Origin: Malania oleifera
Lineage: Eukaryota; Streptophyta; Magnoliopsida; Santalales; Ximeniaceae
DNA: 64,000 nt
Assembly: GCF_029873635.1 (NCBI RefSeq)
Contig: NC_080420.1
Location: 122,520,719-122,584,718 of the forward strand
Reading direction: 5' to 3'
Made by a program: the position numbers and the translations under genes. Numbering within the stretch: position 1 is the stretch's first letter; the number at the start of each line of letters is the position of its first letter. The notes beneath the pieces were generated by a model that was not told the DNA's origin, did not search any database, and was given only the letters and a program-made list of their open reading frames with translations. Positions 21,301-33,565 of the stretch are shown piece by piece.

Positions 21301-22041
21301 TAAGATATTCCTAAAGAATGCCCTGATGAAAGGGATGATGAGGTTTGGGAAGAAAACGAAGTTGAGCCCTCGGTACATCTGGCCATTCGAGATCTTGGAG
21401 AGGATAGGTCCAGTTGCTTATCGGGTGGCGTTGTCCCCAGCACTATCCAGAGTTCATGACGTGTTTCGCGTATCCGTATTGAGGAAGTACGTGCCATACC
21501 CTTCGCACGTGCTCAATTATAAAGCTCTGGAGATCGGGGATGCATTATCTTATGAGAAGGTACTGGTTCAGATTATGGACCAAAAGGTACAGCAGTTGCG
21601 TACTAAGGAGATATACCTTTAGTAAAAGTACTGCGACAGAACCACGCAGTAGAGGAGGCTTCTTGGGAGTTAAAGGCTGAGATACGCTAGAAGTACCCAC
21701 AGCTCTTCGGAGAGGGTTAGCTTCAGATAGGTAACGTAGGTTGTGTGGTTACTAGTTACTTTCATGTATTTGAGAGATAGGTTAGTATAAGAGTGTGATT
21801 TAACGAGACTTTATGTTGTATCCACGGTATTCCTCCGCCATAAGTGAGGGTATGTAATAAACTTGGTCCGGAGCCGCTATGTGGGTGGTTGCCGACTTTT
21901 TTGTAAAGCGGAGTTGTAAGTGAGAGTACGTTTGGCATTACTAGCAAACTTCGAGAACAAAATTTTTATAAGGAGGGGAGATTGTAGAGACCCGAACCCG
22001 TAAAATAAGAAAAGGGTAAAAAGGGGATTTTTTTTTGTAGG

Positions 22042-22237
22042 CTTCATCGACGAAGTCACTATTCTCGTCGACGAAGGCCCTTCAGAGTTTCGTCACTGAA
22101 ATTCAGAGTCTCGTCGACGAAAAGATCTTAATCAACAGGAAAAAATATCAGGTTTGGGTTCGTCGATGAAGGAAGAGGTTCGTCGACGAATAATCTTCTA
22201 TGGTTCGTCGACGAAGGACCAATTCGTCGACGAAGTT
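22042..22237 (+). repeat. Cluster of TTCGTCGACGAA-type palindromes in gypsy 3' LTR
   Basis: Eight or nine copies, at least four of them perfect TCGTCGACGA cores. This copy of the cluster is better preserved than the one in the 5' LTR. Confidence 0.87.
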
Positions 22238-22298
22238 GACCAGGTCAAAAGGCCTATAAATAGGAATTTTCATTGCTTAAGGGTTAAGAAACCCAAAA

Positions 22299-22301
<3 letters not shown>

Positions 22302-22344
<43 letters not shown>
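22302..22344 (+). repeat. (CT)n microsatellite in gypsy 3' LTR
   Basis: A CT run matching the 5' LTR, followed by a second short CT-rich block at about 22360-22380. Leucine/serine repeat frames reading through it are artefacts. Confidence 0.9.
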
Positions 22345-22348
<4 letters not shown>

Positions 22349-23531
22349 AACCGGCGAGTTCTCTCTCTTTCTCTCTCTCTACGATTCTCCTTCGTACGTC
22401 ATCTGTTTCGACGATTGGAAGTTATTGCGAGGATCAGGGAGCTAAGATCTACAGTACTAGAAGAGCAGATTCTTATTTTCGTGAAAAGTTGAGATTTGGA
22501 TTTTTTAGCGTTACGGTTTATTTCAAGAAATAGGTAAGGGGATTATGTTTAATGCAGTGGTTTACTGATTTTGAACTGATAGAAATATTTGTGAAGTGAG
22601 TATGTTATGTTTTCAGTTATTATTTTGAAAACCATCCATTCAAAAGGCTCATTTTTTAACCTAGGATATACGATATAATATTTTGAGTAGAAATGAACGG
22701 TGGAAAGTTCGGTTTGATTTTTACAAACCATTTATATAATGTTTTCATGGTTGCCTACAGGCTATGTTTTTAATATTGAAAATGGTGTGGTAGGTGAATA
22801 TTATTTTGAGAATTATGGAAATACCAGAATGGGTATGTTTGTATAATACTGAACTGTTTGCGAAATCTACTGGAACTGTTTTGAGATATGCAGGGTTTTT
22901 TTTGTGAGAGGGCGAAGGCCTGAGTTTGTAACAAAAGGGGCTGAGGCCCGAGGTTGTATTAAATGGCGCGAGACCGTGATTTATAAAATAACAGAATATT
23001 ATTCAGAAGCTAAGAGTCGAGTTGTAACAGAGAGGCCGAGCTATAAGAAATGAGAAATGAGTATACATACTATGTTTAGTAAAAGAGAGGTATGATTCTT
23101 GTATACACTGAAAAGCGTGCTGCCACACACTGTCATTAACTTAATCTTCCTTACTGAGAGGTGTCTCACCCCGCTGTACAACATATCTTCTCAGGGAATC
23201 CCAGAGATCGAGTTTAGCGGGATCCAGGGGGGTGGAGACTAGTTTAGTTACTTTTTGTGAGTGTCTTCAAGAACTCAGATATAAGTAGTTATTATAGTAT
23301 GCCCTCGGGCTTGTATTTATAGTCGTGGGGATCGAGTTTGTTGACTTATTTGATTGAGATGTAATATGAGTATGGAAAGATTTGGATGTATGTTGATATT
23401 TAGACTTTGGTAATAGATTATGGAGAATGTTTTAATTATTCCGCAGCATATTTTATATTTTGAGATGGTATCAGGTACACAGACGTCACTAAAGTAACAT
23501 TCAGGCCCACGTGACAGGTCGGGGCACTACA

Positions 23532-23750
23532 GTAATTGTCCTAATAGTATCATTTTTATGATAATAATGTATACTTGTATACATCATTATAATGATAACA
23601 TTATAAAGATATTTGTTTTTCTGATATTATAATGTTACTACTAACATATATATAACATTATATTTGTAATCAAGTATACATATTTTAATATTTTGATATT
23701 AATATTATTATAGCATAGTAGTATATTTCTATATTTTTAATATTATAATG
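23532..23750. other. AT-rich spacer between gypsy and SIRE-like elements
   Basis: 219 bp of ATAT-rich DNA holding the gypsy target duplication GTAAT at its left edge and the SIRE-like TAATG at its right edge. No gene. Confidence 0.7.
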
Positions 23751-24573
23751 TGTTGGCCTTACAAGACTTAAAATCTTGTTATCTTGTTTTGATGCTAACA
23801 AATAAGTGAAATTTAATGTATTTGTGTGAGTAATGATATTTCAGGACTCATATATGAGAAAGCAAGGTCAAAGTGTTCAAGAGGATCAAATGAAGCTTAA
23901 AAAGGGCTCATATATGAGAAAGCAAGGTCAAAGTGCTCAAGAGGATTAAATGAAGCTTAAAAGAGTCAAAACATGGATTTAAAGATGATATATTAAACCT
24001 TGAAGAATATGAAGACATGAATGAGTTGTTGAAAGCAAAGGAATATTAAAAGATCCGAAAAAAGGCAAAGTGATAAAGCTCAAAGAATATGAAAGCTTGA
24101 AGAAAAGATGGAAGCTTGAAGAAACAAAGCATGAAAACTCAAGAACCTAAAATGAGAAAAGTTTTAGAAGTTTTCATGTAAGTACTTTAATGTTTAAAAT
24201 ATCGTTTGAAATATTTTGAAACTCTTAGGTTAACTTAGACCTAGATACTTTTTAAAATACCTGGAAAATATTTTTATAACGTCAAAAATTATTTTAAAAA
24301 AGTTAAGAGTCATTTTTGAAATGAAAAGCATCAAAAAGAGTTCTTCCATTTGCTGTCAATTTTTATACAGCCGTATTCAGGTAAATTTTTCACTATCAAA
24401 ACCTCATTATTTTGAAAGTGATCAACATGAAAGTTGTATAATTTTCTCTTAGCTTTCATTTGACACCGAGAACACCTAATTTGGAGTTATACAGAAAAAG
24501 TTATGGCCTAAACATTGAAGCGGGGTCACTACTGACAGAGAACAAGACAGAATAGGCAGAGAGTTATAGCATC

Positions 24574-24728
24574 AAGTTCAGATGACTGAACTTGCGACTT
24601 CAGTCGACTGAACCTACGACATCAGATGTCTAAACCCTGATTTTAGTCAACTGACCCTGTATCCAGTTCTATTTTTTAAGGGGTTAAGGAACTTCAGATG
24701 ACTGACCTCGACACTTCAGATGATTGAA
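24574..24728 (+). repeat. TTCAGTCGACTGAA-type palindrome cluster in SIRE-like 5' LTR
   Basis: Repeats of CTTCAGATGACTGAAC and CTTCAGTCGACTGAAC occur about every 25-60 bp. The LTR TATA-like box CTATAAATACATGG lies about 130 bp downstream near 24857. The right LTR has the same cluster at about 30145-30300. Confidence 0.8.
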
Positions 24729-27700
24729 CACTGTTCAACGAGAAAATTTTTTAAATTCTAATGTTTTAAAATATAGCCGTTTGAGCTTCAAATTTTCTAA
24801 AATCTTGGGAAACTCTCTAAGGAAACTTTTGCAACATGGAAACAAGTTTGAAAGCCTATAAATACATGGTTTTGCAAATCAAAAGTCATCCAAGAATTGA
24901 AAAATCTGCTTGTAAAGCTGAAAGTACTATTGTTCTTCAAAAGCTCTCTTGCTCACTCATTGCAAATCTATTTTGCTGAGATATTCTGAAGTGCTAATTC
25001 TTCCTCCTCTGAATTCCTACTGCTAATCCTTATCTAAGAAGGATATTGGTGAATTCTACACTTGAGCTTCATTGTATTTCATGTTGATATTTTACATTTA
25101 AGTATATAGTGCTAAAATTGTACTAACTTGCTCTTTGAGAGAGTATACTTGTACGCAAATTATATTTTGTTTCTTATAGTTCTTTGACGTTCCAAGGGTT
25201 GTTTGGATCGTTGGCTAAGTAAGGAGACATTGCTTAGAATGGCGGGCTCTAGCCTATGTAAGGAGTGACGGAACGAGGGAATATCGTTTGGAGAAGGCGG
25301 GCTCTAACCTTAACCAAGGAGTGTTGTAATCGGTATTGTTCCACCCGTCAACGGAATTGAACTAGTGAATCCTTTGGTGGTTTGCCGAAGACGAGGACGT
25401 AGGCTAGGTATAAGCCGAACCTCGTAAAAATCTCTGTCTCATTCTCTCTTTCCCTTACTCTTTATTTTCAGCATATTTAAATTATGTGGATGGTTTTAAA
25501 TTTGAAAATCATATAAACTACATATATTTGGAAATCAAACAAACTTAAGGTTTAATTTTGATTTGGGTTGCGGAAACCGAAAGGAAGTACGTTGGTTACA
25601 CCATATCTTGCGGAAACCTTACGGGAGTACGTTACTTGGTTAACATCCCAAAGATAAATTTACCAAGAGTTTATTTGAGTTCTAAATATTTAGAAAGAGT
25701 GATTTGATTCATCTATACAGGGCTTTACATCAGCAAGCATAAATTCTCATTCACTACAGGGCTTGGTTCAAATTTGAAAAATATAAACAAACAACCATCT
25801 TGAATTGTTATATTACCAAAGTGCTGAATATTTTACATCTTGGTTTGGTTGTTTGTTGTTTAACTTGTACTTGACAAATAAATTGATTGTTTGGATTGAA
25901 GATATTGTTTAATTGATTGGTTGTTTAATTGTGTTATTGATCGGATAAAAGAACTAAGTTCTCGATTGATTAAATAATTAAACAAACAAGTCAAGAATTG
26001 GTTAAAAGAAACGAAGGAAGTTTAAGGTATCTCAAAAGGAATTAAAAGAAATTTTTAAAAGCCAATTCACCCTCTCTCTTGGGAAGCTATTCCTAATTTC
26101 AATTGGTATCAGAGCGGGGTTATAGCAACTCTTAACTAGAAGTTATAAAAAGATCGTAATGACTAACATAGGCGTAGCTCCCTTTGGAGAGGGACAATCT
26201 TCAATTAGGCCACCAATCTTTTGTGGACAAAACTATACATTTTGGAAAAAGAGAATGCAAATATGTCTTCAAACTATGAATTTGAAAGCATGAGAAATTG
26301 TCATGGAAGGTAACCAAATTCCCACTAAGATAGTTGATGGAAAATGAGTTCCCAAAGAGAAAAATGATATGACCGACCTAGACTCTAAGATACTACAAGT
26401 TAATGCTAGTGCTATGAATGCGTTATATTGTGCTTTAGATGCTAATGAATTTAATCGAGTAATGGCTTGTAAATCAACTAAGGAAATATGGGATAAGCTA
26501 GAAGTTACTTATGAAGGAACAATGGATGTAGAGATAATAGGGTTGATATGCTCACAAGCGAGTATGAAGTGTTTAAGATGAACCCAGATGAATCAATTAC
26601 AAATATGTTTACTAGGTTCACTCATATAATAAATTCTCTAAATGCCTTAGGAAAAACTTACACTACTTATGAGATGATAAGAAAAATTATATGAGGCCTT
26701 CCCTCCATGACTTACACTACTTATGAGATGATAAGAAAAATTATATGAGGCCTTCCCTCCATGTGGGAACCAAAGGCTACTGCTATCATGGAAGGTAGAA
26801 ATCTGAAAAATACATCTTTAGATGAGCTTATAGGTTCTCTTCTCACATATGAAATGGCAATGAATGAAAAGAGTGGGAAAACCAAAGCCCAAGAAAAAAT
26901 AGCCTTTAAAGTCTTAGAGGAAAACTGTAGTGAAATGGATGAAAGAAGCCTTCATATCTAAAAAGCTAGCAAGAATACTAAGAAGGAGAAACAAATTCAA
27001 GAGAAGAAATCAAAAATATGAATCAGATGAATCAGAAGAAGAAGTTGCCAAGAAATCAAAGAATAAAACTCCTAAATGCTACAATTGCAATAAAGCTGGA
27101 CATTTAAAACCGAAATGTCCACTATTAAAGAAAGAGTCTAAAAAGAAAAATAAGAAGGCCATGAAAGCCACTACTTGGGATAGTACAAGTAGTTCAGAGA
27201 ATGAAATAAGTGACCAAGAGGTTGCTTACACGTGCTTTTTGGCATGAGATAACGAAGAAAGCTTCTCAACTAAATCTTCAAATAATTCTTGTAGTGATAA
27301 ATCAAGTGATGAGGGTATGTCGTCTTATGATGAACTTCAAAATGATTTATTCAAAGTACATAAGATGCTTATCAAAGCAAATAAACAAAACACCTCATTG
27401 AAGAATAAGAATGAAAGTTTAATAAAAGAGTTAGAATTCTTAAAAAATACTGAAAGAGATAAAAACTCAAAACTCAAGCAATTAGAACATAAGTATGAAT
27501 CAACAATGAAAGAAATAGAATCCAAAAATCTTGTTGAAAAAGAAAACAATTTGAAAATTGAGAAACTAGAAAGCAAGAATGAACAAATGATAGAAGAACT
27601 TCGATCCCTATCCTCTACAGTATATGAGAAAGATATGTATTTCTGGATTAGAGGATAGAATAAGAAAATTATCTCTAGAGTTAGAAAAATTACAAAAGAA

Positions 27701-30144
27701 GGTTGATAACAAGAAAGAGATAGAAAATATTAAGAGTCAAATTGAAGTTAAAGATAAGATCATTCATAACTTCACAAAAGAAAAAGAAAACTTTGATAAG
27801 ATGATTAGCTTACAAAGAATGTCTCTAAATAAAGAAGGCATTGGTTTCAATGGAATTGAATATAAAAAGAAAAAGAATTCTTACATGGGATATTTCTCAA
27901 AAGAATTCAAAGACTATACTTGCACATCTTCTAATGCCTACACAAACACCATATGCTATCAATGCAAGAAAATGGGGCATATAAAGTTTGAATGTCCGTT
28001 TAAGAGGAAAGGTGTTAAAACTAAGCAAGTATGGAAAATAAAGGAAACCTTCCTTTAAAAATCCTTCAAACCCAAGAAAATGTGGGTACCAAAAATGAAA
28101 TAATGATTTCACACATATATAGAATAGAAAATGGCATTATTGGCCAAAATCATAGGATAATTTTTTTTTCAAGGCTTAACTTAAGGAAATATATAGAAAA
28201 TATCAATTCTGAGCTTATTATTACATGCTTACTTGCTTATGTTATGTGCTGATATGCTATATGCTACATAAGTATGACTTGACTTGACTTGACTTATATT
28301 GATAATTTATGGCTCATTATATTGCAAACTTGAGCATGATTATGAAGCTAAATCTTGATATAAGAAGAACAGAGTTTGAGCATGAGATTATTGAGCATGA
28401 GCATGAATCTTGATATAAAATTAATTTTTGACTATGCATGCTAATAATGAATCAAGTGGATAAATTTGTCTTGTGTTGCTCTTTATGTTGGTATCCATGA
28501 GCTATGAATGATATTTTTTATATCCATGAACTATACATTATGTGATATTAAACTTTTGTATCTATAAAGTATTTTTGGTATCACATGTTAAAAATTTCAA
28601 TAGATATCAAATCTAAAAGCTCACTTGGCATCACAAAGTCAAATTATTTATGAGCATGAATATGTCTATGAGCATGATGTGACATTGTTAATCTTAGCAT
28701 GATATTGGTATTTGATGAGTGTGTTCATGAGAACATACAGGATATATGAAGCATGGATAATAAACTTAAAAGCATAATTGATACATGATATGATTCAATA
28801 TTTTACATAGGATGATAAAAGCAAAATTAATAACAAAATTGAATGTATTGAATTCAGGGGGAGTGTCATGAATCATTAATCAATTGATATCATGAATTAA
28901 ATTTTAAATTTTAAATTGATATCATAAAAACCATCAAATTAATATCAGTTGGTATCTTGAATAAATGTTGTGAGCTACACACTACACATGCTATATTGAA
29001 AAACAATAACTTGAGTGTGTACATATGTTTGGAATACATGGTTATTGATATGCTTAAAATGATTTGTAATTGAATTTAAATCATTTCTTTTCTTTTTGAT
29101 TGATGTCAAAAGGGGGAGAAGTTGTGAAGCAAAAATTGAGCATAATTGAGCATGACCATAATATTGATTGAAAAAGCTTGTAAAACCAAAAGAAAGTGAT
29201 GAGCATGATTGATGAAATTAATATTGATCTTATTAAGTTGAAGCTTATTGAAAGAGGGAGCCTTTTTAAGGCTTACTCAAATTTTTGCTCCTTGTTTGTC
29301 ATCATCAAAAAGGGGGAGATTGCTCGCCTTACAAGGCTTAAAACCTTGTTATCTTGTTTTGATGCTAACAAATAAGTGAAATTTAATGTATTTGTGTGAG
29401 TAATGATATTTCTGGGCTCATATATGAGAAAGCGAGGTCAAAGTGCTCAAGAGGATCAAATGAATCTTAAAAAGGGCTCATATATGATAAATCAAGGTCA
29501 AAGTGCTCAACAGGATCAAATGAAGCCTAAAAGAGTCAAAGCATGGATTTAAAGATGATATATTAAACCTCGAAGAATATGAAGACATGAATGAGTTGTT
29601 GAAAGCCAACGAATATTAAAAGATTCAAAGAAAGGAAAAGTGATAAAGCTCAAAGAATATGAAAGCTTGAAGAAAATATGGAAGCTTGAAAAAACAAAGC
29701 ATGAAGACTTAAGAACCTAAAATGAGAAAAGTTTTAGAAGTTTTCATATAAGTACTTTAATGTTTAAAATATCGTTTGAAATATTTTGAAACTCTTAGGT
29801 TAACTTAGACCTAGATACTTTTTAAAATACCTATAAAATATTTTTATAAGGTCAAAAATTATTTTAAAAAGGTTAGAGTCATTTTTGGAATGAAAAACAT
29901 CAAAAAAAGTTCTTCCATTTGCTATTAGTTTTTATACAGCCGTATTCAGGTGAATTTTTCACAATCAAAACCTCATTATTTTGAAAAGCGGTCAACATGA
30001 AAGTTGTAGGATTTTATCTTAGCTTTCATTTGACACCAAGGACACCTAATTTGGAGTTATACAGAAAAAGTTATGTCCTAAACATTGAAGCGGGGTCACT
30101 GCTGAGAGAGAACAAGACAGAATAGGCAGAGAGTTACAGCATCA

Positions 30145-30300
30145 AGTTCAGATGACTGAACTTGCGACTTCAGTCGACTGAACCTGCGACATCAGACATC
30201 TAAACCCTGATTTCAGTCAACTGACCCTGTATCCAATTCTATTTTTTAAGGGGTTAAGGAACTTCAGACGACTGACCTCGACACTTCAGATGACTGAACA
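30145..30300 (+). repeat. TTCAGTCGACTGAA-type palindrome cluster in SIRE-like 3' LTR
   Basis: Same arrangement as in the 5' LTR, with a perfect CAGTCGACTG core at about 30172-30181 and several one-mismatch neighbours. Confidence 0.8.
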
Positions 30301-31653
30301 TTGTTCAACGAGAAAATTTTTTAAATTCTAATGTTTTAAAATATAACCGTTTGAGCTTCAAATTTTCTAAAAACTTGGAAAACTCTCTAAGGAAACTTTT
30401 GCAACATGGAAACAAGTTTGAAAGCCTATAAATACATGGTTTTGCAAATCAAAACTCATCCAAGAATTGAAAAATCTGCTTGTAAAGCTGAAGGTACTCT
30501 TGTTCTTCAAAAGCTCTCTTGCTCACTCATTGCAAATCTATTTTGCTGAGATATTCTGAAGTGCTAATTCTTCCTCCTCTGAATTCCTACTGCTAATCCT
30601 TATTTAAGAAGGATATTGGTGAATTCTATACTTAAGCTTCATTGTATTTCATTTTGATATTTTACATTCAAGTATATAGTGCTGAAATTGTACTAACTTG
30701 CTCTTTGAGAGAATATACTTGTACGCAGATTATATCTTGTTTCTTATAGTTCTTTGACGTTCTAAGGGTTGTTTGGATCGTTGGCTAAGTAAGGAGACAT
30801 TGCTTAGAGAAGCGGGCTCTAGCCTTGACCAAGGAGTATTGTAATCGGTATTGTTCCACCCGTCAACGGAACTGAACTAGTGAATCCTTTGGTGGTTTTC
30901 CAAAGGCGAGGACGTAGGCTAGGTATAAGCCGAATCTCGTAAAAATCTTCGTCTCATTCTCTCTTTCCCTTACTCTTTATTTTCAACATATTTAAATTGT
31001 GTGGATGATTTTAAATTTGAAAATCATATAAACTATATATATTTGGAAATCAAACAAACTTAAGGTTTAATTTTGATTTGGGTTGCGAAAACCGAAAGGG
31101 AGTACGTTGGTTACACCATATCTTGCGGAAACCTTACGGGAGTACATTACTTGGTTAACATCCCAAAGATAAATTTACCAAGAGTTTATTTGAGTTCTAA
31201 ATATTTGGAAAGAGTGATTTGATTCATCTATACAGGGCTTTACATCAGCAAGCATAAATTCTCATTCACTAATGGGCTTGGTTCAAATTTGAAAAATATA
31301 AACAAACAACCATCTTGAGTTGTTATATTACCAAAGTGCTGAATACTTTATATCTTGGTTTGGTTGTTTGTTGTTTAACTTGTACTTGGCAAATAAATTG
31401 ATTGTTTGGATTGAAGATATTGTTTAATTGATTGGTTGTTTAATTGTGTTATTGATCGGATAAAAGAACTAAGTTCTTGATTGATTAAATAATTAAACAA
31501 ACAAGTCAAGAATTGGTTAAAAGAAACAAAGGAAGTTTAAGGTATCTTAAAAGGAATTAAAAGAAATTTTTAAAAGTCAATTCACCCCCCCTCTTGGGAA
31601 GTTATTCCTTATTTCATAATGCTTTTAAAAAATATAAGAAAAATACATTATAT

Positions 31654-31792
31654 TGTTTTTGGAAGTATGAATTTCGAACTTTAAATTTGAATTTGGATGG
31701 ATTTGGACAAATTTCAGTATAATTTTATATTAAGTCTTATCCAAATCCAAAACCCAATACAAATTCAAATTCAATATCTCTCCAAACATAGG
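31654..31792. mobile_element. Hairpin MITE-like repeat, copy 1
   Basis: An imperfect inverted repeat: the left arm has TTAAATTTGAATTTGGATGG and the right arm answers with TCCAAATCCAAAACCCAATA and AAATTCAAATTC. Ends are TGTTTTTGGAAG and CTCCAAACATAGG. The same pattern recurs at 42912, 43467 and 43598 and, more weakly, at 32629 and 33020. No transposase is present. The superfamily is unknown. Confidence 0.6.
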
Positions 31793-32153
31793 GTAAATAA
31801 AAATGGATTATAAAGAAATTTAGATTGAACTAGCTAGAAACAAAAACACAATTAGGAAGGTGAAGAGGATTAATTAATCAGCATTGACATGATATTGAAA
31901 ATTTCTTTTAAATTCAATCTTTTGTAATCAATCTATGTTTTAAGATGATGTAGACACTTTCTTTTTCCTAGCTTTTGCTAAGGTATTTTTTTTTTGGGTG
32001 GTGGGGGGTTGTCATCTATTAATGCATATATATTAATGCATCACAAGCTGCCAAATTTCCAATTAAATGGGTTATGGCCCAAAGTCCCAACTATATTATA
32101 CACCCAATGCACTGACTGGTTGAGTTCCATGCTAGTCCTACTATTGTAAGGGC

Positions 32154-32267
32154 CTTTATGATTGTTATTTATCTTTTCTAATATTAGTTAGGCAAGTGAT
32201 TTGATAAGTCCTTTATGATTGTTATTTATCTTTTCTAATATTAGTTAGGCAAGTGATTTGATAAGTC
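32154..32267 (+). repeat. 57-bp tandem duplication
   Basis: Two identical or nearly identical copies, 32154-32210 and 32211-32267, each from CTTTATGATTGTTATTTATC to GATTTGATAAGTC. The near identity points to a recent event. Confidence 0.93.
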
Positions 32268-32628
32268 AATCAAGATGATATACTAGTTTTTTAGGGAAGA
32301 AAGAAAAAAAAAAAACAAGAAAAGTAAATGTGTAAATGAAGAAAAAGAAGCATTTCTAAGTTTTCGATCTCGATTAATATGTTAATATATTTATTAGGAA
32401 CTTGAAATTTTGCAAACTAGGTAATGTTAATTAAATTTGATTACATTACTTAATTGCATTTATGAGTATATTTTGATTAAATAAATTAACTAAATAGTTG
32501 AGAATAATACAAAAAATAATGACGGATAAACAATGAGTGAGAAGTATATTACACAACTAGAGCAATATTTTTTAGACTTAATTCAAACAAGAAATAATAA
32601 TTTAATTCCAACAAACATGTGTTTAATT

Positions 32629-32785
32629 AGGAGCCTGAATTTTAAATTTTGAATTTAAATTTGTGTAATTTTGGACAAATGTAATACAAAATTATATTAA
32701 ATTTCATTCAAATTAAGATAATTTTAAATTTTAAGATTTGAAAAATACATTTCCCCCAAACACAATATAAGAGCTCAACTCCCCA

Positions 32786-32823
<38 letters not shown>

Positions 32824-33223
32824 CTTGCATCTAAAAATAGTTCTTTCTAGACACAAATTATCTAATTTTGGTTAAACATAATTCTATTTACGAAGAATTT
32901 GTTATGCTTTAAAATATAATGACATTTTTTTTTCATCCGTATATTTCTCTATAAATTTTTTAGTAATTTAATTTTAGAATCTGTGTGCGCGCTTCATGTG
33001 AAATGGTTAATATATGATAATTAATTTGAACTTTAGGTTTGTATTTGTGTGAATCTTGAAAAACATGTAGTATAAATTATATTAAACTGCACTTAGCAGT
33101 ATGATTCTTAGGCCCTAGATTTATGTTTGCGCATGTTCAAACAAAATTTAACACACAATTTTATACTACACTTTTTTCAAATCCATACAAATTCAAATCC
33201 GAGGACTTTCCCAAATATAGGAT
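32629..33223. repeat. AT-rich upstream region with decayed hairpin repeats and (TA)n(TG)n
   Basis: Two weak copies of the hairpin repeat (about 32629-32768 and 33020-33223) flank a (TA)13(TG)n microsatellite at about 32786-32823. This lies 0.3-0.9 kb upstream of the first DUF538 gene. No coding region is seen between 31793 and 33565. Confidence 0.45.
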
Positions 33224-33477
33224 TAATTTCTTTTAAATGCATAAAATTTCAAATCCAAATCCTGAAATTCATTACCTCAAACGATACTTGAGTGCCCTCA
33301 CATACATACTGGCAAACCAAACCAAGCCAGTATAGAGGACATGGACCACAGGTAGATGGAGTTGGAATCACTTTCTCCAGCTTTTACAATTAATGCATGT
33401 GCAACCACTTAGGGCAGTTTCATTCTGTGGTTCTCCCAAAAAAAAAAGAGCAAGGCAATATGGTTTTCAAAATTCAA

Positions 33478-33486
33478 CTATATATA
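33478..33486 (+). promoter_or_regulatory. TATA box of first DUF538 gene
   Basis: CTATATATATTAAG lies 80 bp upstream of the start codon at 33566. Transcription would then start near 33510 and leave a leader of about 55 nt, with AC-rich sequence typical of plant leaders. Confidence 0.6.
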
Positions 33487-33565
33487 TTAAGACCCTCCTC
33501 AACTTCCACCATGCATACACATTTCTACCTCACAAAAACAAAAAACCAGCTAATTAAGAGGGAAA

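Larger units (their letters stand above)
15044..23531 (+). mobile_element. Ty3-gypsy chromovirus (Tekay/Del-like), complete but broken
   Basis: Long LTRs at 15044-16977 and 21983-23531 run from TGTAGAGACCCGAACCC (first base changed in the left copy) to CACTACA or GCTACA. The target duplication GTAAT is at 15039-15043 and 23532-23536. The primer-binding site TGGTATAAGAGCTTAGG follows the left LTR and the purine tract AAGGAGGGGAGA precedes the right one. Parts: gag (about 17390-18310, CCHC knuckle CYRCGSTGHRIWDC near 18262), aspartic protease (near 18390), reverse transcriptase (about 18870-19580, FIDDILIYS), RNase H (about 19740-20160), integrase (about 20440-21200) and a tail (about 21290-21720) that resembles the chromodomain end of Tekay/Del elements. 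Coding parts are interrupted many times (ten or more breaks). LTRs differ by about 5-7% by eye and have unequal lengths. Each LTR has TATAAATAGG before a CT microsatellite. Confidence 0.93.
23751..31616 (+). mobile_element. Non-autonomous SIRE/Maximus-like copia element, gag only
   Basis: Very long LTRs at 23751-26101 and 29321-31616 (about 2.35 and 2.30 kb) run TG to TTTCA, with target duplication TAATG at 23746-23750 and 31617-31621. The primer-binding site ATTGGTATCAGAGCGGGGTT follows the left LTR and AAAAAGGGGGAGA precedes the right LTR. The 3.2-kb interior has gag features: a UBN2-type region (about 26160-26960), a CCHC knuckle CYNCNKAGHLKPKC (about 27078), a Lys/Glu-rich coiled-coil region (about 27310-27800) and a second knuckle CYQCKKMGHIKFEC (about 27955). 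No protease, integrase or reverse transcriptase is visible. The rest of the interior (28060-29320) is AT-rich and non-coding. The gag has a few breaks. LTRs differ by about 4% by eye, so this is among the younger insertions. SIRE/Maximus membership is inferred from gag layout and LTR size. Confidence 0.88.
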
